From the NCBI GenBank assembly GCA_964035575.1, contig OZ037858.1:496001-560000 (forward strand): a DNA stretch of 64,000 bases, in the 5' to 3' direction. Source of the DNA: Rhynchopus sp. YZ270_cl-10. Its lineage: Eukaryota; Euglenozoa; Diplonemea; Diplonemida; Diplonemidae. The notes beneath the pieces are model-generated. The model did no database searches, had not been told where the DNA came from, and saw only the letters and a list, made by a program, of their open reading frames with translations. A program made the translations under genes and the position numbers. This document shows positions 20,954-28,958 of this stretch, piece after piece; position 1 is the stretch's first letter, and each line of letters begins with the position of its first letter.

Positions 20954-21542
20954 CGCGGACAGGTCAAATGTGTGTTGTGTTGTCTTTCAGAAGTAAAGGA
21001 TCTGTTGTGGAAAGGTGTGGCGTGTGGTGGTTGGTGGGTTGAGAATACAGGAAACTAAGGAAACTGGGGCTGTGTGTACTATACTATCTGGCAAAGTGGA
21101 CACAAACAAAAGCCCACAGGCACACTCCTTCAGAAGGGAGGCCGTCTGGGACACGCGAAGAACACATATTTCACCTTGCCACAGAGTAAAACAAAACAAC
21201 GCGGACTCGCAAATAAAAAAAAAAACAAATATCAGAAGAAAAGTACCCGTGTGTGCAAAATGTTGGCACAGTGGTGTACTTTTCCTTGTTGTGGTAGCAT
21301 TCCAAAAAGGGGAACACAACGTTTTGGTGGGACCACTCATGTCAAACGACAGCAGTGGTCCGCTATACGAGAAGTTGAAAGTGAAAAAATAATTCCAAAA
21401 ATAAACAAAACTATAAAATCATAAAAAGGAATAACGACAAAGAAACATTGTCGTTGCTGTGTGCTTTCTTTGCGTCATCAGCTCGCGTGTGCGTGAAGCC
21501 ACTTGAGACGAGACACGGGCACTATTGTTGTGGAATAAACAC
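20954..21542. other. Spacer, 589 bp
   Basis: No gene or recognised repeat is seen. The minus strand carries pyrimidine-rich sequence ending in AG (TTTCCACAACAG, TACTTCTGAAAG) within 60 bp of the 1614-aa gene's start. Confidence 0.4.
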
Positions 21543-22511
21543 TCAAACAATCGGGTGGGAAGGGGAGTTCTTGAGGAGGCACTGGTTGGTGCCACGGGCA
21601 AGGCGGATGTATCCAGACTCTCCCCAGCCAGATGCCCAGGAGTTCTTCACGATCCAGTAGTCGGGGGTCACTCCGACGGCGAGGACTCCGTGGTCAAGCT
21701 GGCGGGACTCGCAGTTGTCCATCACTCCACCCTGGTACGTCTGCCACGAGGTCGCGTCAACGGCGATCGAGATCGGTCCGTTGGTCATCATCCAGGTTGC
21801 CATCTCGTCCTCGTCGTGGGCAAGGTCCTTGAAGCTGGTGATGGTGGAGCCGACCTTCATCGACGACTCGTACTTGCAGCTTCCGGTGATTCCTCCTCCG
21901 CTGGTGTACGGGTAGGCCTCCTCAGTCACGATGTCTCCGTTGTGGTTGTCCAGAAGCCACTGGAACGCGTTGTCCATCAGACCTCCGTTGCATCCGGCGT
22001 CGACCTTGTCGCACGACACAAGCTCCTGCTCGGACACCGAGGTCAGGGTGTTGTCCTTCGACCACTGTCCCTCAATTCCTCCAGTCGAGGAGAATGCCCA
22101 GCACGATCCGCACTGTGCCTGGTTCTTCACGTGGGTCACACGGTTCTGGGTCCTCCAGTCCACAGAGTCGGCCTTCACCTTCAGGATCTGGGACTCGGTG
22201 TACTGCTTCTTCGGGGACTCCTTGGCGGGCACGCTCAGGGTGTGGTACGCCTTGAACTCCTCCTCAGTCAGGTCGGTGAACTGGTTCATTCCGTGACGGA
22301 CTCCAGTCTTGGATCCGGCCTCACGCTCAGCAGCCTTCAGCATGTTCTTCTTGAAGACGGCACGGCGGGCAGACTCGTCGGCACCGCTGTACTGCTTGTT
22401 GTAGGTCTGCTTGAAGTTGGCCCACAGCAGGCCCTCGTTCATCTCCACGTACGACGCAGGCAGGGCAGTCGAGGCTGCCGCCATGGCGAGCACAGACAGA
22501 GCGGTCTTCAT
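21543..22511 (-). CDS. Cathepsin L-like cysteine protease (papain family C1A), copy 1
   Basis: 322 aa from ATG 22511. A short signal peptide (MKTALSVLAMAAASTALPAS) is followed by an I29-type propeptide with an ERFNIN-like helix (ESARRAVFKKNMLKAAERE) and the GxNxFxD-type motif HGMNQFTD (73-80). The mature enzyme probably starts near DSVDWR (115-120). The catalytic set is complete: Gln131, Cys137 in QCGSCWAFS, His274 in LDHGVLAVG and Asn290 in KNSWASGWG. It is an endopeptidase acting in the endolysosome, a food vacuole or outside the cell. The frame is open further upstream, but the second copy confirms this start. Residues 1-150, 175-203 and 244-318 are the same as in copy 2 (27026-27994). Confidence 0.95.
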   Translation of the reverse strand: MKTALSVLAMAAASTALPASYVEMNEGLLWANFKQTYNKQYSGADESARRAVFKKNMLKAAEREAGSKTGVRHGMNQFTDLTEEEFKAYHTLSVPAKESPKKQYTESQILKVKADSVDWRTQNRVTHVKNQAQCGSCWAFSSTGGIEGQWSKDNTLTSVSEQELVSCDKVDAGCNGGLMDNAFQWLLDNHNGDIVTEEAYPYTSGGGITGSCKYESSMKVGSTITSFKDLAHDEDEMATWMMTNGPISIAVDATSWQTYQGGVMDNCESRQLDHGVLAVGVTPDYWIVKNSWASGWGESGYIRLARGTNQCLLKNSPSHPIV

Positions 22512-22540
22512 TTTGTGTTTTGGGTGTTGTGGCTTGTCTG
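22512..22540 (-). promoter_or_regulatory. Leader of protease copy 1 with acceptor-like TCCAG
   Basis: Minus strand: CACCTTCCAG, then a 26-nt leader (ACAAGCCACAACACCCAAAA, CACAAA) to the ATG. Copy 2 has the same leader with one change, and the two upstream sequences part exactly at TCCAG. A 3' splice site here (trans-splicing or a 5' UTR intron) would explain the sharp boundary. Confidence 0.4.
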
Positions 22541-23264
22541 GAAGGTGATGGTGTGGGTGCATGAGGGCGCATGTGTGGGGAGGCAAGGCGGGAGGAACAA
22601 ACAAACAAGAAGTGTGGTGGTGTGGTATTTTGATATCCTGTATTTCCTTGGCGCCAGCGTGCTGTGCTATATGCCGCTGTATCAAACAAATAGAGAACGG
22701 TTGAGAAAAGCAAATCAAAAACAACAACACCAATAAAAGAACGTGAAGACCCGGTTCGCGGAGTTAGAGAGAGATGTTAGGAAACCCAAAAGAAGAAACG
22801 TGTTGTTGCTATTGCAGACCCTGATGCGAAGGGATGCAGGGGTGAAAGAAACGACAAAAGTGAGTGATGGATGGGCCTCAGTGGACACAACACATCACTC
22901 TCGAGAAGAAAGTAACATGGGGGTTTGTAATGAAAGCTTTTGGATGAAAAGATAAATGCAGTGTCCTCTGCTCAAAGCAAGACACGACATCTACATCTGG
23001 ATGCAATACATAAGTAGGCCTTTGGCAGGTGCCGAGGGAGTGCAAGGCCTGAGAACTGCAGCGTCACCAACAATGGGACAGCAGCACAAAGGAAACTTGC
23101 ATGTCTTCCCCAGGCTTGTGGCCAAGATGTGCCACACTCTACATACTATGGTTGTGGGAGGGAAGGGGGAAAAAGGAAAAAGGGACAAACAAAAGAAGCA
23201 AAATACTTCAATGCAAATCATGACGAAGACAAAAACAGACACAAGTGTGGGTGTGTCGTCTTGT
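22541..23264. other. Spacer, 724 bp
   Basis: No gene, RNA gene or clear repeat is seen. Composition is mixed, with A-rich runs near 23160-23210. Confidence 0.4.
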
Positions 23265-23915
23265 TTACTCCTGCTTCACAAGGAAGTGGATGACCTCCCC
23301 GAAGGCAGACTTCCCGTCAAGCACAGTCTGCACACTCGGCAGTGCGAGCACACGCTCGTAGAAGGCAGACAGGGCAGGTGTTGCGTCCAGGCAGGTTGGC
23401 GACACAGCCTTCATCTGGTTCAGGATCGAGAAGAGGTGGAGCTCCCCAATGCAGCGCCCGCTCTCTGTGAAGCGGTCCTTGCCGGCACCGAGGAAGCGCT
23501 CCACGAGAGCAAGGCGGGCAGGGAAGGTCTCTCCCCACATTGTTGCAACAGCATCCGCAGGCTTGTCCTTGTTCAGGATCGACGGCTGCGTCTTGAGCAG
23601 GTCCGTCAGGAAGTCCTCAGCAATGCCAACAAGCATGTCGCTCCTTGCCTTCTCCGCCACAGTCGCGCCAACAGCGTTCACCCTGCGCCCAAGGTACTTC
23701 AGCACTGCGACCGACTGCGTCACCACACCTGCGTCCTCTGTCTCCAGCAGCGGCAGCTGTCCGAACGGGCACACCCCAGACGCCTTCATCTCAGGCCAGT
23801 TCTCCATCTGCACCTTGTTCCCGGTGTACTTCACGTTGTACTCCTCCATCGTCAGCAGTGTCGACAGGCCCCTTGCCGTCAGGGGGAAGTACGAGAATGT
23901 CACAGGTGCCGACAT
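23265..23915 (-). CDS. Glutathione S-transferase (sigma-like), copy 2
   Basis: 216 aa from ATG 23915 (MSAPVTFSYF), the same length as copy 1. The N-domain Tyr region (FSYFPLTARG), the cis-Pro loop (FGQLPLLE) and the TQSVAVLKYL segment are kept. Residues about 78-165 differ widely from copy 1 (for example TVAEKARSDMLVGIAEDFLTD), whereas about 166-208 are nearly the same (PTCLDATPALSAFYERVLAL). The C-terminus ends VIHFLVKQE. It is probably a cytosolic detoxification enzyme whose substrate-binding helical region has changed. It lies between protease copy 1 and the tyrosinase. Confidence 0.9.
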   Translation of the reverse strand: MSAPVTFSYFPLTARGLSTLLTMEEYNVKYTGNKVQMENWPEMKASGVCPFGQLPLLETEDAGVVTQSVAVLKYLGRRVNAVGATVAEKARSDMLVGIAEDFLTDLLKTQPSILNKDKPADAVATMWGETFPARLALVERFLGAGKDRFTESGRCIGELHLFSILNQMKAVSPTCLDATPALSAFYERVLALPSVQTVLDGKSAFGEVIHFLVKQE

Positions 23916-24869
23916 TGTGTTGTGTGAGGTGGGGGTGTAGATAGGTGGTATGCTGGAGGGTCTTGAGGATGAGGATGAGATGAGATGAGGGTGGTTGGAG
24001 GTAGGTGCGTTGAATGTGAAATGTGCGCTAGCGGGTGGGAGGTGAGGGGTGGTTTGAAAGCAAGACAAAAAGCCACAAGGCTTGTGGATCACCATCACCA
24101 AGGACAGGGCGTCGTTGGTATGTTTCGGAAACACGAAAATGGATAACTAAATATGTTTCATGAACACTTCCCATCCCCCCATCCCGCCCATCCCGGCCCC
24201 TTCCTGCGTTGATGAGAAGACGCTCTGTGCCTCGATGGACACCTGCATCTGTCTTCGGAGGAAGAGGAAGTGGGGGGCGCAGTGGGGTGGTTCGTGTCCA
24301 TGACAAATCAACACACGCAACAATGTTGTGGAACAAAGCATCGTCAGAAGCTGAACACAAAAAAGGAAGGTACAGCAACACAATTGGTCTGTTCGATGAC
24401 CAACTGATGCTGACCGCTGGATGGACAAATATATGTGAAAGAAAAAACAGAAAAACTTGAACGATGTACATGAACATCTTCATATCAATAATCAAGAAGG
24501 GAGCACCCAACCCTGACCCCGTTGACCCCCTCTGCGAGGAAATGCTGCTGTGAGAGGACGCTCTGTGCCTCGGTGGACACCTGCGTCTGTTCTCTCCAGA
24601 AGGGCGCTTGCAAGTACAAGCAACACCTTCCCGCACAACAACAGCAAATCCCAACATTGAGTAGGTGGTGGCAGGTGGGCAGGTGGGTTGGTATGGGATG
24701 TGGTGAAGGGGAGCACACAACAACCACGCATCAAGAACACTACGGTTGGTGTCCTTGTTGCGGTGCTACAAGTATAAAAAGCTAAAACACAGAAAATGAT
24801 AAACATTCAAAAGGCACACAAAGTGCAAAATATGTTGGAAAAGGTACACAAGGTTATCCATCCTCAGCC
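23916..24869. other. Spacer, 954 bp, with a short direct repeat
   Basis: No gene is supported. A motif of about 40 bp, GACGCTCTGTGCCTCGATGG followed by ACACCTGC(A/G)TCTGT, occurs at about 24221-24255 and again at 24556-24592 with few changes. Its meaning is unknown. Confidence 0.45.
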
Positions 24870-26408
24870 TCATGTGCTCATGCACGTGGCAGAGCAGCCG
24901 TCCCCTTCAACAGTGTTCCCGTCGTCGCACTGCTCACCGTCGTCAACGCTGCCATCACCACAGCACGTGACAGGGGTGAGTGCGGCAGACGCCTCCTCCA
25001 GCCACGTCCAGCCCCCCACAGGCGCGTTCGTGTACTCGGCCACCACAAAGCGTGCCAGCCCGTCGACCCCGTAGCTGTAGCTGTTCGCACTGCCCCCAGG
25101 CATGTCCTGGATGCTGTGCAGGCTGCGGGCGCTGATGCTCCCAGCGAGGTACTCGCTCGTCGTGCCCGTGGCGTCGTGCGCAAAGGGCAGGGTGGCGTCG
25201 AGCGCCACGTCTGCCACATTCCCGCTGGCGTACCTCGCCTCGTAGTGTGTTGTCGTCAGGCTCCCCGCAGCAACGGCGCTGTAGCCGTGGTAGTCCTGCC
25301 ACAGGGCGTACGTTCTGTCGATGTTTGCGTGGTGCAGGAAGAACAGCGGGTCTGCAGGGCTCCAGTCCGACGTCATCGTCTCCCCAATGTACGAGTGCAC
25401 AGACTGGTGTGCACCCCCCTCGTACCCTGCGCTGAAGGACGCGTAGTCTGCGTGCACAACCTGCATCGCCACGTTCGCTGCCCCGTACGGACCACCACCA
25501 AAGATCGGGCTGCGGCGCTTCAGGCATGGGTTCCCCGGCTGCGACGTGGTCCACCCTGCAGCCACACCCTTGTCCACACAGGACGTTGCGCTGTCCGTCG
25601 TCCCAGTCGGGTTTGTCGGCCCAAACGTCTTCGTCTTCCACACACACGTCTGCAGGGGGATGTCCGCCTCCCAGTCCCAGTACGGCACCGTCACACACTC
25701 GAACCCAGGCAGCGACCGCAGGGCGTTCTCGTACCCAAGCACAAACCACCTGTGCCACGGCAGGAACGCAGACGTCCCGTGCGCAATCCCTGCGTTCGTC
25801 ACGTGCGACATCTCGATCTCGTCGTACACAGCCCGCTTCTGCGTCTTCAGTGCCGCCACAGCCGCAATGTAGTGCTCGCGGTCCGCACACGACAGCTGCG
25901 ACCATGCGTGGCGCACACGTGGCGGGCACACCGGCGCCGGCACAGGCTCAGAGGTGGGCACCGCCGTTGGCACGGGTGTGGGTGGTGGCGTCTCTGTCGC
26001 AACACAGCTCCACGCGAACGTGAACCCAGCACGCCTCACACTGTAGTCCGACTTGAATTGCACCGCCATCGCGTGTGCCCCGTTCTTCGCATCTGCAGGG
26101 GCACTCGTCCCAGACGTGTGCGACACCTGGCTGTACACACCCGCCCCGTTGTCCCCCCACACCGTCACAAAGTCGTACCCAGACTCTGTGTTGAACGACG
26201 AAAACCCGACAGTGACCTCGTACCCCGCCCCACACGCCGGCACCTTCCAGCACAGGTCTTCGTTGTTCGAGTACCGCGACGAGCCTGCTTTGTGTGTCTG
26301 CGACCCAGATGCGGGCAGCACCGTGCAGTCACCAGGGATGCTGAGCCCTGCCACCTCGCTGCAGCACAGTGTGCAGGCCACTGCTACCAGCGTCGCTGTG
26401 TGACGCAT
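24870..26408 (-). CDS. Secreted tyrosinase with N-terminal CUB domain and C-terminal DUF4215 repeat
   Basis: 512 aa from ATG 26408, followed by a signal peptide (MRHTATLVAVACTLCCSEVAG). The longer upstream frame is A/T-rich and unlikely to be coding. Residues about 28-135 resemble a CUB domain (paired Cys, SGYDFVTVWGD). A Pro/Thr linker (139-160) leads to a type-3 copper tyrosinase domain. CuA ligands are probably His202, His210 and His219 (AHGTSAFLPWHRWF), and CuB ligands His334, His338 and His360 (HQSVH, FFLHHANIDR). Residues 483-509 form a DUF4215-type Cys repeat (CGDGSVDDGEQCDDGNTVEG). It would oxidise mono- or diphenols outside the cell, for example for melanin, adhesion or cross-linking. 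Its upstream region shares two blocks with GST copy 1. Confidence 0.92.
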   Translation of the reverse strand: MRHTATLVAVACTLCCSEVAGLSIPGDCTVLPASGSQTHKAGSSRYSNNEDLCWKVPACGAGYEVTVGFSSFNTESGYDFVTVWGDNGAGVYSQVSHTSGTSAPADAKNGAHAMAVQFKSDYSVRRAGFTFAWSCVATETPPPTPVPTAVPTSEPVPAPVCPPRVRHAWSQLSCADREHYIAAVAALKTQKRAVYDEIEMSHVTNAGIAHGTSAFLPWHRWFVLGYENALRSLPGFECVTVPYWDWEADIPLQTCVWKTKTFGPTNPTGTTDSATSCVDKGVAAGWTTSQPGNPCLKRRSPIFGGGPYGAANVAMQVVHADYASFSAGYEGGAHQSVHSYIGETMTSDWSPADPLFFLHHANIDRTYALWQDYHGYSAVAAGSLTTTHYEARYASGNVADVALDATLPFAHDATGTTSEYLAGSISARSLHSIQDMPGGSANSYSYGVDGLARFVVAEYTNAPVGGWTWLEEASAALTPVTCCGDGSVDDGEQCDDGNTVEGDGCSATCMST

Positions 26409-26450
26409 CTTGCTGTTGTGTTTTGATACAAAAAGGGTTCTGTGTTGTGA

Positions 26451-26478
26451 GGTGGTGTGGATGTGGGGAAGTGTCGCT
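26451..26478 (-). promoter_or_regulatory. Leader block shared with GST copy 1
   Basis: 28 bp matching 14754-14781 with two mismatches (minus strand core CACTTCCCCACATCCACACC). Confidence 0.45.
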
Positions 26479-26540
26479 CCATTGCAGTGGTGGGTGTTAT
26501 GAGGTGTGCAGAAGGTAGAAAGGGAGAAGAGGAAGTGGGG

Positions 26541-26556
26541 AAGCGCTTTTGTCTTT
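26541..26556 (-). promoter_or_regulatory. Candidate promoter motif AAAGACAAAAGCGCTT, tyrosinase copy
   Basis: Exact match to 14846-14861, at the same distance (62 versus 64 bp) from the shared leader block. Confidence 0.45.
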
Positions 26557-27025
26557 TTGCTGAGTAGAACCTTGAGGGGTCTTCCACTGGTTCGAACAGG
26601 GTTTGTGGTCACTTCACTCCGGGTTTGAAACATACACATAAAAAGCACAAACGACCATTGTTGCGAAACTACAACAAAAAAAAAAACAAGAAAACACACA
26701 AAACAGGCATGGATGCACGTAATTTGAAAATAGTTTTGAATTTGTATTTGAATTTGAACAATGAAAACGAAACTGACGCAAGAGCAGCAGCAGGTGTTGC
26801 TGAAGCGTATTTAGTTTCTCATATCGATGCAAAATATAAAGGCAATGAAAAACAAGACCCACGAGGCGTGGTATGGTATGGTGTGGTGTGGGAACTGCGA
26901 ATGGAGGGGCACAGCTGTGCCCCAACCCCGCAGAACAGATAATTAAACAAAAGGAAACAAACAACATCATTTATAAATAGACACGCGAACGCTGTCGCAC
27001 CACAAGCTCCCGCAAGGCAGCGTAC
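26557..27025. other. Spacer, 469 bp
   Basis: A/T-rich spacer between the tyrosinase leader and protease copy 2. No gene or recognised repeat is seen. Confidence 0.4.
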
Positions 27026-27994
27026 TTAGACGGAAGGCGCCGACGGGGAGTTCTTGAGGAGGCACTGGTTGGTGCCACGGGCAAGGCGGATGTATCCAGA
27101 CTCTCCCCAGCCAGATGCCCAGGAGTTCTTCACGATCCAGTAGTCGGGGGTCACTCCGACGGCGAGGACTCCGTGGTCAAGCTGGCGGGACTCGCAGTTG
27201 TCCATCACTCCACCCTGGTACGTCTGCCACGAGGTCGCGTCAACGGCAATCGAGATCGGTCCGTTCTGGAGCATCCAGGTCGCCATCTCGCCCTCGTCGT
27301 GGGCAAGGTTTGCGTAAGACACAATGGTGGCACCCACCTCCATGTCTGCCGTCCACTTGCACTCGCCAACAAAGCCGTTGCCAGCCGTGTACGGGTAGGC
27401 CTCCTCAGTCACGATGTCTCCGTTGTGGTTGTCTAGAAGCCACTGGAACGCGTTGTCCATCAGACCTCCACCGCACCCGGCGTCAACGTTGTCACATGCA
27501 GCAAGCTCCTGCTCAGACAGCGACACGAGCTGGTGTGCGGCGGACCACTGTCCCTCAATTCCTCCAGTCGAGGAGAATGCCCAGCACGATCCGCACTGTG
27601 CCTGGTTCTTCACGTGGGTCACACGGTTCTGGGTCCTCCAGTCCACAGAGTCGGCCTTCACCTTCAGGATCTGGGACTCGGTGTACTGCTTCTTCGGGGA
27701 CTCCTTGGCGGGCACGCTCAGGGTGTGGTACGCCTTGAACTCCTCCTCAGTCAGGTCGGTGAACTGGTTCATTCCGTGACGGACTCCAGTCTTGGATCCG
27801 GCCTCACGCTCAGCAGCCTTCAGCATGTTCTTCTTGAAGACGGCACGGCGGGCAGACTCGTCGGCACCGCTGTACTGCTTGTTGTAGGTCTGCTTGAAGT
27901 TGGCCCACAGCAGGCCCTCGTTCATCTCCACGTACGACGCGGGCAGGGCAGTCGAGGCTGCCGCCATGGCGAGCACAGACAGAGCGGTCTTCAT
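27026..27994 (-). CDS. Cathepsin L-like cysteine protease (papain family C1A), copy 2
   Basis: 322 aa from ATG 27994, the same plan as copy 1: signal peptide, I29-type propeptide, and catalytic Gln131, Cys137, His274 and Asn290. It differs from copy 1 in two patches, residues 151-174 (AAHQLVSLSEQELAACDNVD) and 204-243 (NGFVGECKWTADMEVGATIV...), and at three residues near the C-terminus. Between the patches the proteins are the same, and the DNA is nearly so. The patches lie after the active-site helix and in the middle of the mature domain, where they may alter substrate choice. Identity in the 5' direction ends 26 bp before the ATG, and in the 3' direction at the last few codons. Confidence 0.95.
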   Translation of the reverse strand: MKTALSVLAMAAASTALPASYVEMNEGLLWANFKQTYNKQYSGADESARRAVFKKNMLKAAEREAGSKTGVRHGMNQFTDLTEEEFKAYHTLSVPAKESPKKQYTESQILKVKADSVDWRTQNRVTHVKNQAQCGSCWAFSSTGGIEGQWSAAHQLVSLSEQELAACDNVDAGCGGGLMDNAFQWLLDNHNGDIVTEEAYPYTAGNGFVGECKWTADMEVGATIVSYANLAHDEGEMATWMLQNGPISIAVDATSWQTYQGGVMDNCESRQLDHGVLAVGVTPDYWIVKNSWASGWGESGYIRLARGTNQCLLKNSPSAPSV

Positions 27995-28413
27995 TTTGTG
28001 TTTTGGGTGTTGTGGTTTGTCTGGACAGGGGGTGGATAATGGATTAATGAGTGAGGTACAATAAATAGCAAAAAGAGACCTTTTATTGACTTTCTCTGAG
28101 CTTCTCTGATTCCTGTTTTTTTTATGTGAAACCCGACAATAACAGAAAAAGCGTTCCTGCAGTACAGGACACCGCTAACGATCCCTCCCGCTGAAGAACT
28201 TGGGTAATGAGATGCCGCTTCTGTGCATCTCACCCCTTTTGTATTCTTGTCTTTTTTGCGTATGATAATGTGTTTTCAGACACAACCTTCAACACGAGAA
28301 CTTCTACTTTATTTTTGTTGTCTGGATGAGAGTTTCGTGCGCCCCTTTTGATGTCATTTCGTTAACAGGCCTCCATTGGCGTATTGCTGGATGTAGCCAC
28401 GGAAGCTGCATGC
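27995..28413. other. Spacer, 419 bp
   Basis: The first 26 bases are the leader of protease copy 2, ending at a TCCAG acceptor-like site (28021-28025). The rest is the 3' flank of eL37. No other feature is seen. Confidence 0.4.
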
Positions 28414-28815
28414 TTAGGCCGACTTCTTGACCTGCCTCTTGGCGACAGTTCCCTCCTGCATAATTTTTTTTTTTTCAATTATTGTTGGTAGAATTGAAAA
28501 ATACACATGAACATACCCTGAAGCCGTTCTTGGCCCTACGGTCAACGTTCTTCAGGAACCTCATGCGGCCAGCTCCGGTGGTCCTGTTGGGGTGAATGAA
28601 TGTGCATAATGAGGACCTCTGGAATAGTGTTAATGGACATACCTCCTGCGGATCGCCTGGACGGACCAGTGGTAACGGCGCATACGGGGGTTGGGGAAGC
28701 TGCACGACGCGCAACGAAGCAGACGGGTGTGGAAGGAGCGCTTTCCACAGCGACGGCACAGGGTGTGCGAGTGGTGGCCACTCCTCTCTCCACGGGACGT
28801 AGTACCCTTAGTCAT
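28414..28815 (-). CDS. RPL37: Ribosomal protein eL37 (three exons)
   Basis: Exons are 28815-28643, 28583-28517 and 28455-28414, giving 93 aa. Intron 1 (28642-28584, 59 bp, after base 2 of codon 58) and intron 2 (28516-28456, 61 bp, between codons) both start GTATGT and end CAG. The protein begins MTKGTTSRGERSGHHSHTLC and has the family's C4 zinc site (Cys20, Cys23, Cys35, Cys38), the RRYHWSVQAIRRR stretch, and TTGAGRMRFLKNV...RAKNGFREGT, ending KKSA. It is a small zinc-binding protein of the large ribosomal subunit. Twelve bases before the ATG a long pyrimidine run ends TCTCCAG, a possible further acceptor. This gene fixes the donor/acceptor style of the genome. Confidence 0.95.
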
Positions 28816-28958
28816 TGTGCCTGATCCTCTGGAGAGTGGAAGAGTGAGGGAGAGGTGCAGAGTGTCATGGGGACAAAAAACTAAAAAAAAGGGGGCATAT
28901 TTCTATTACATGAGGGGGGGTGTGAGACGTTTACTTTTTTGTTTTCGTAACGGAAGGG

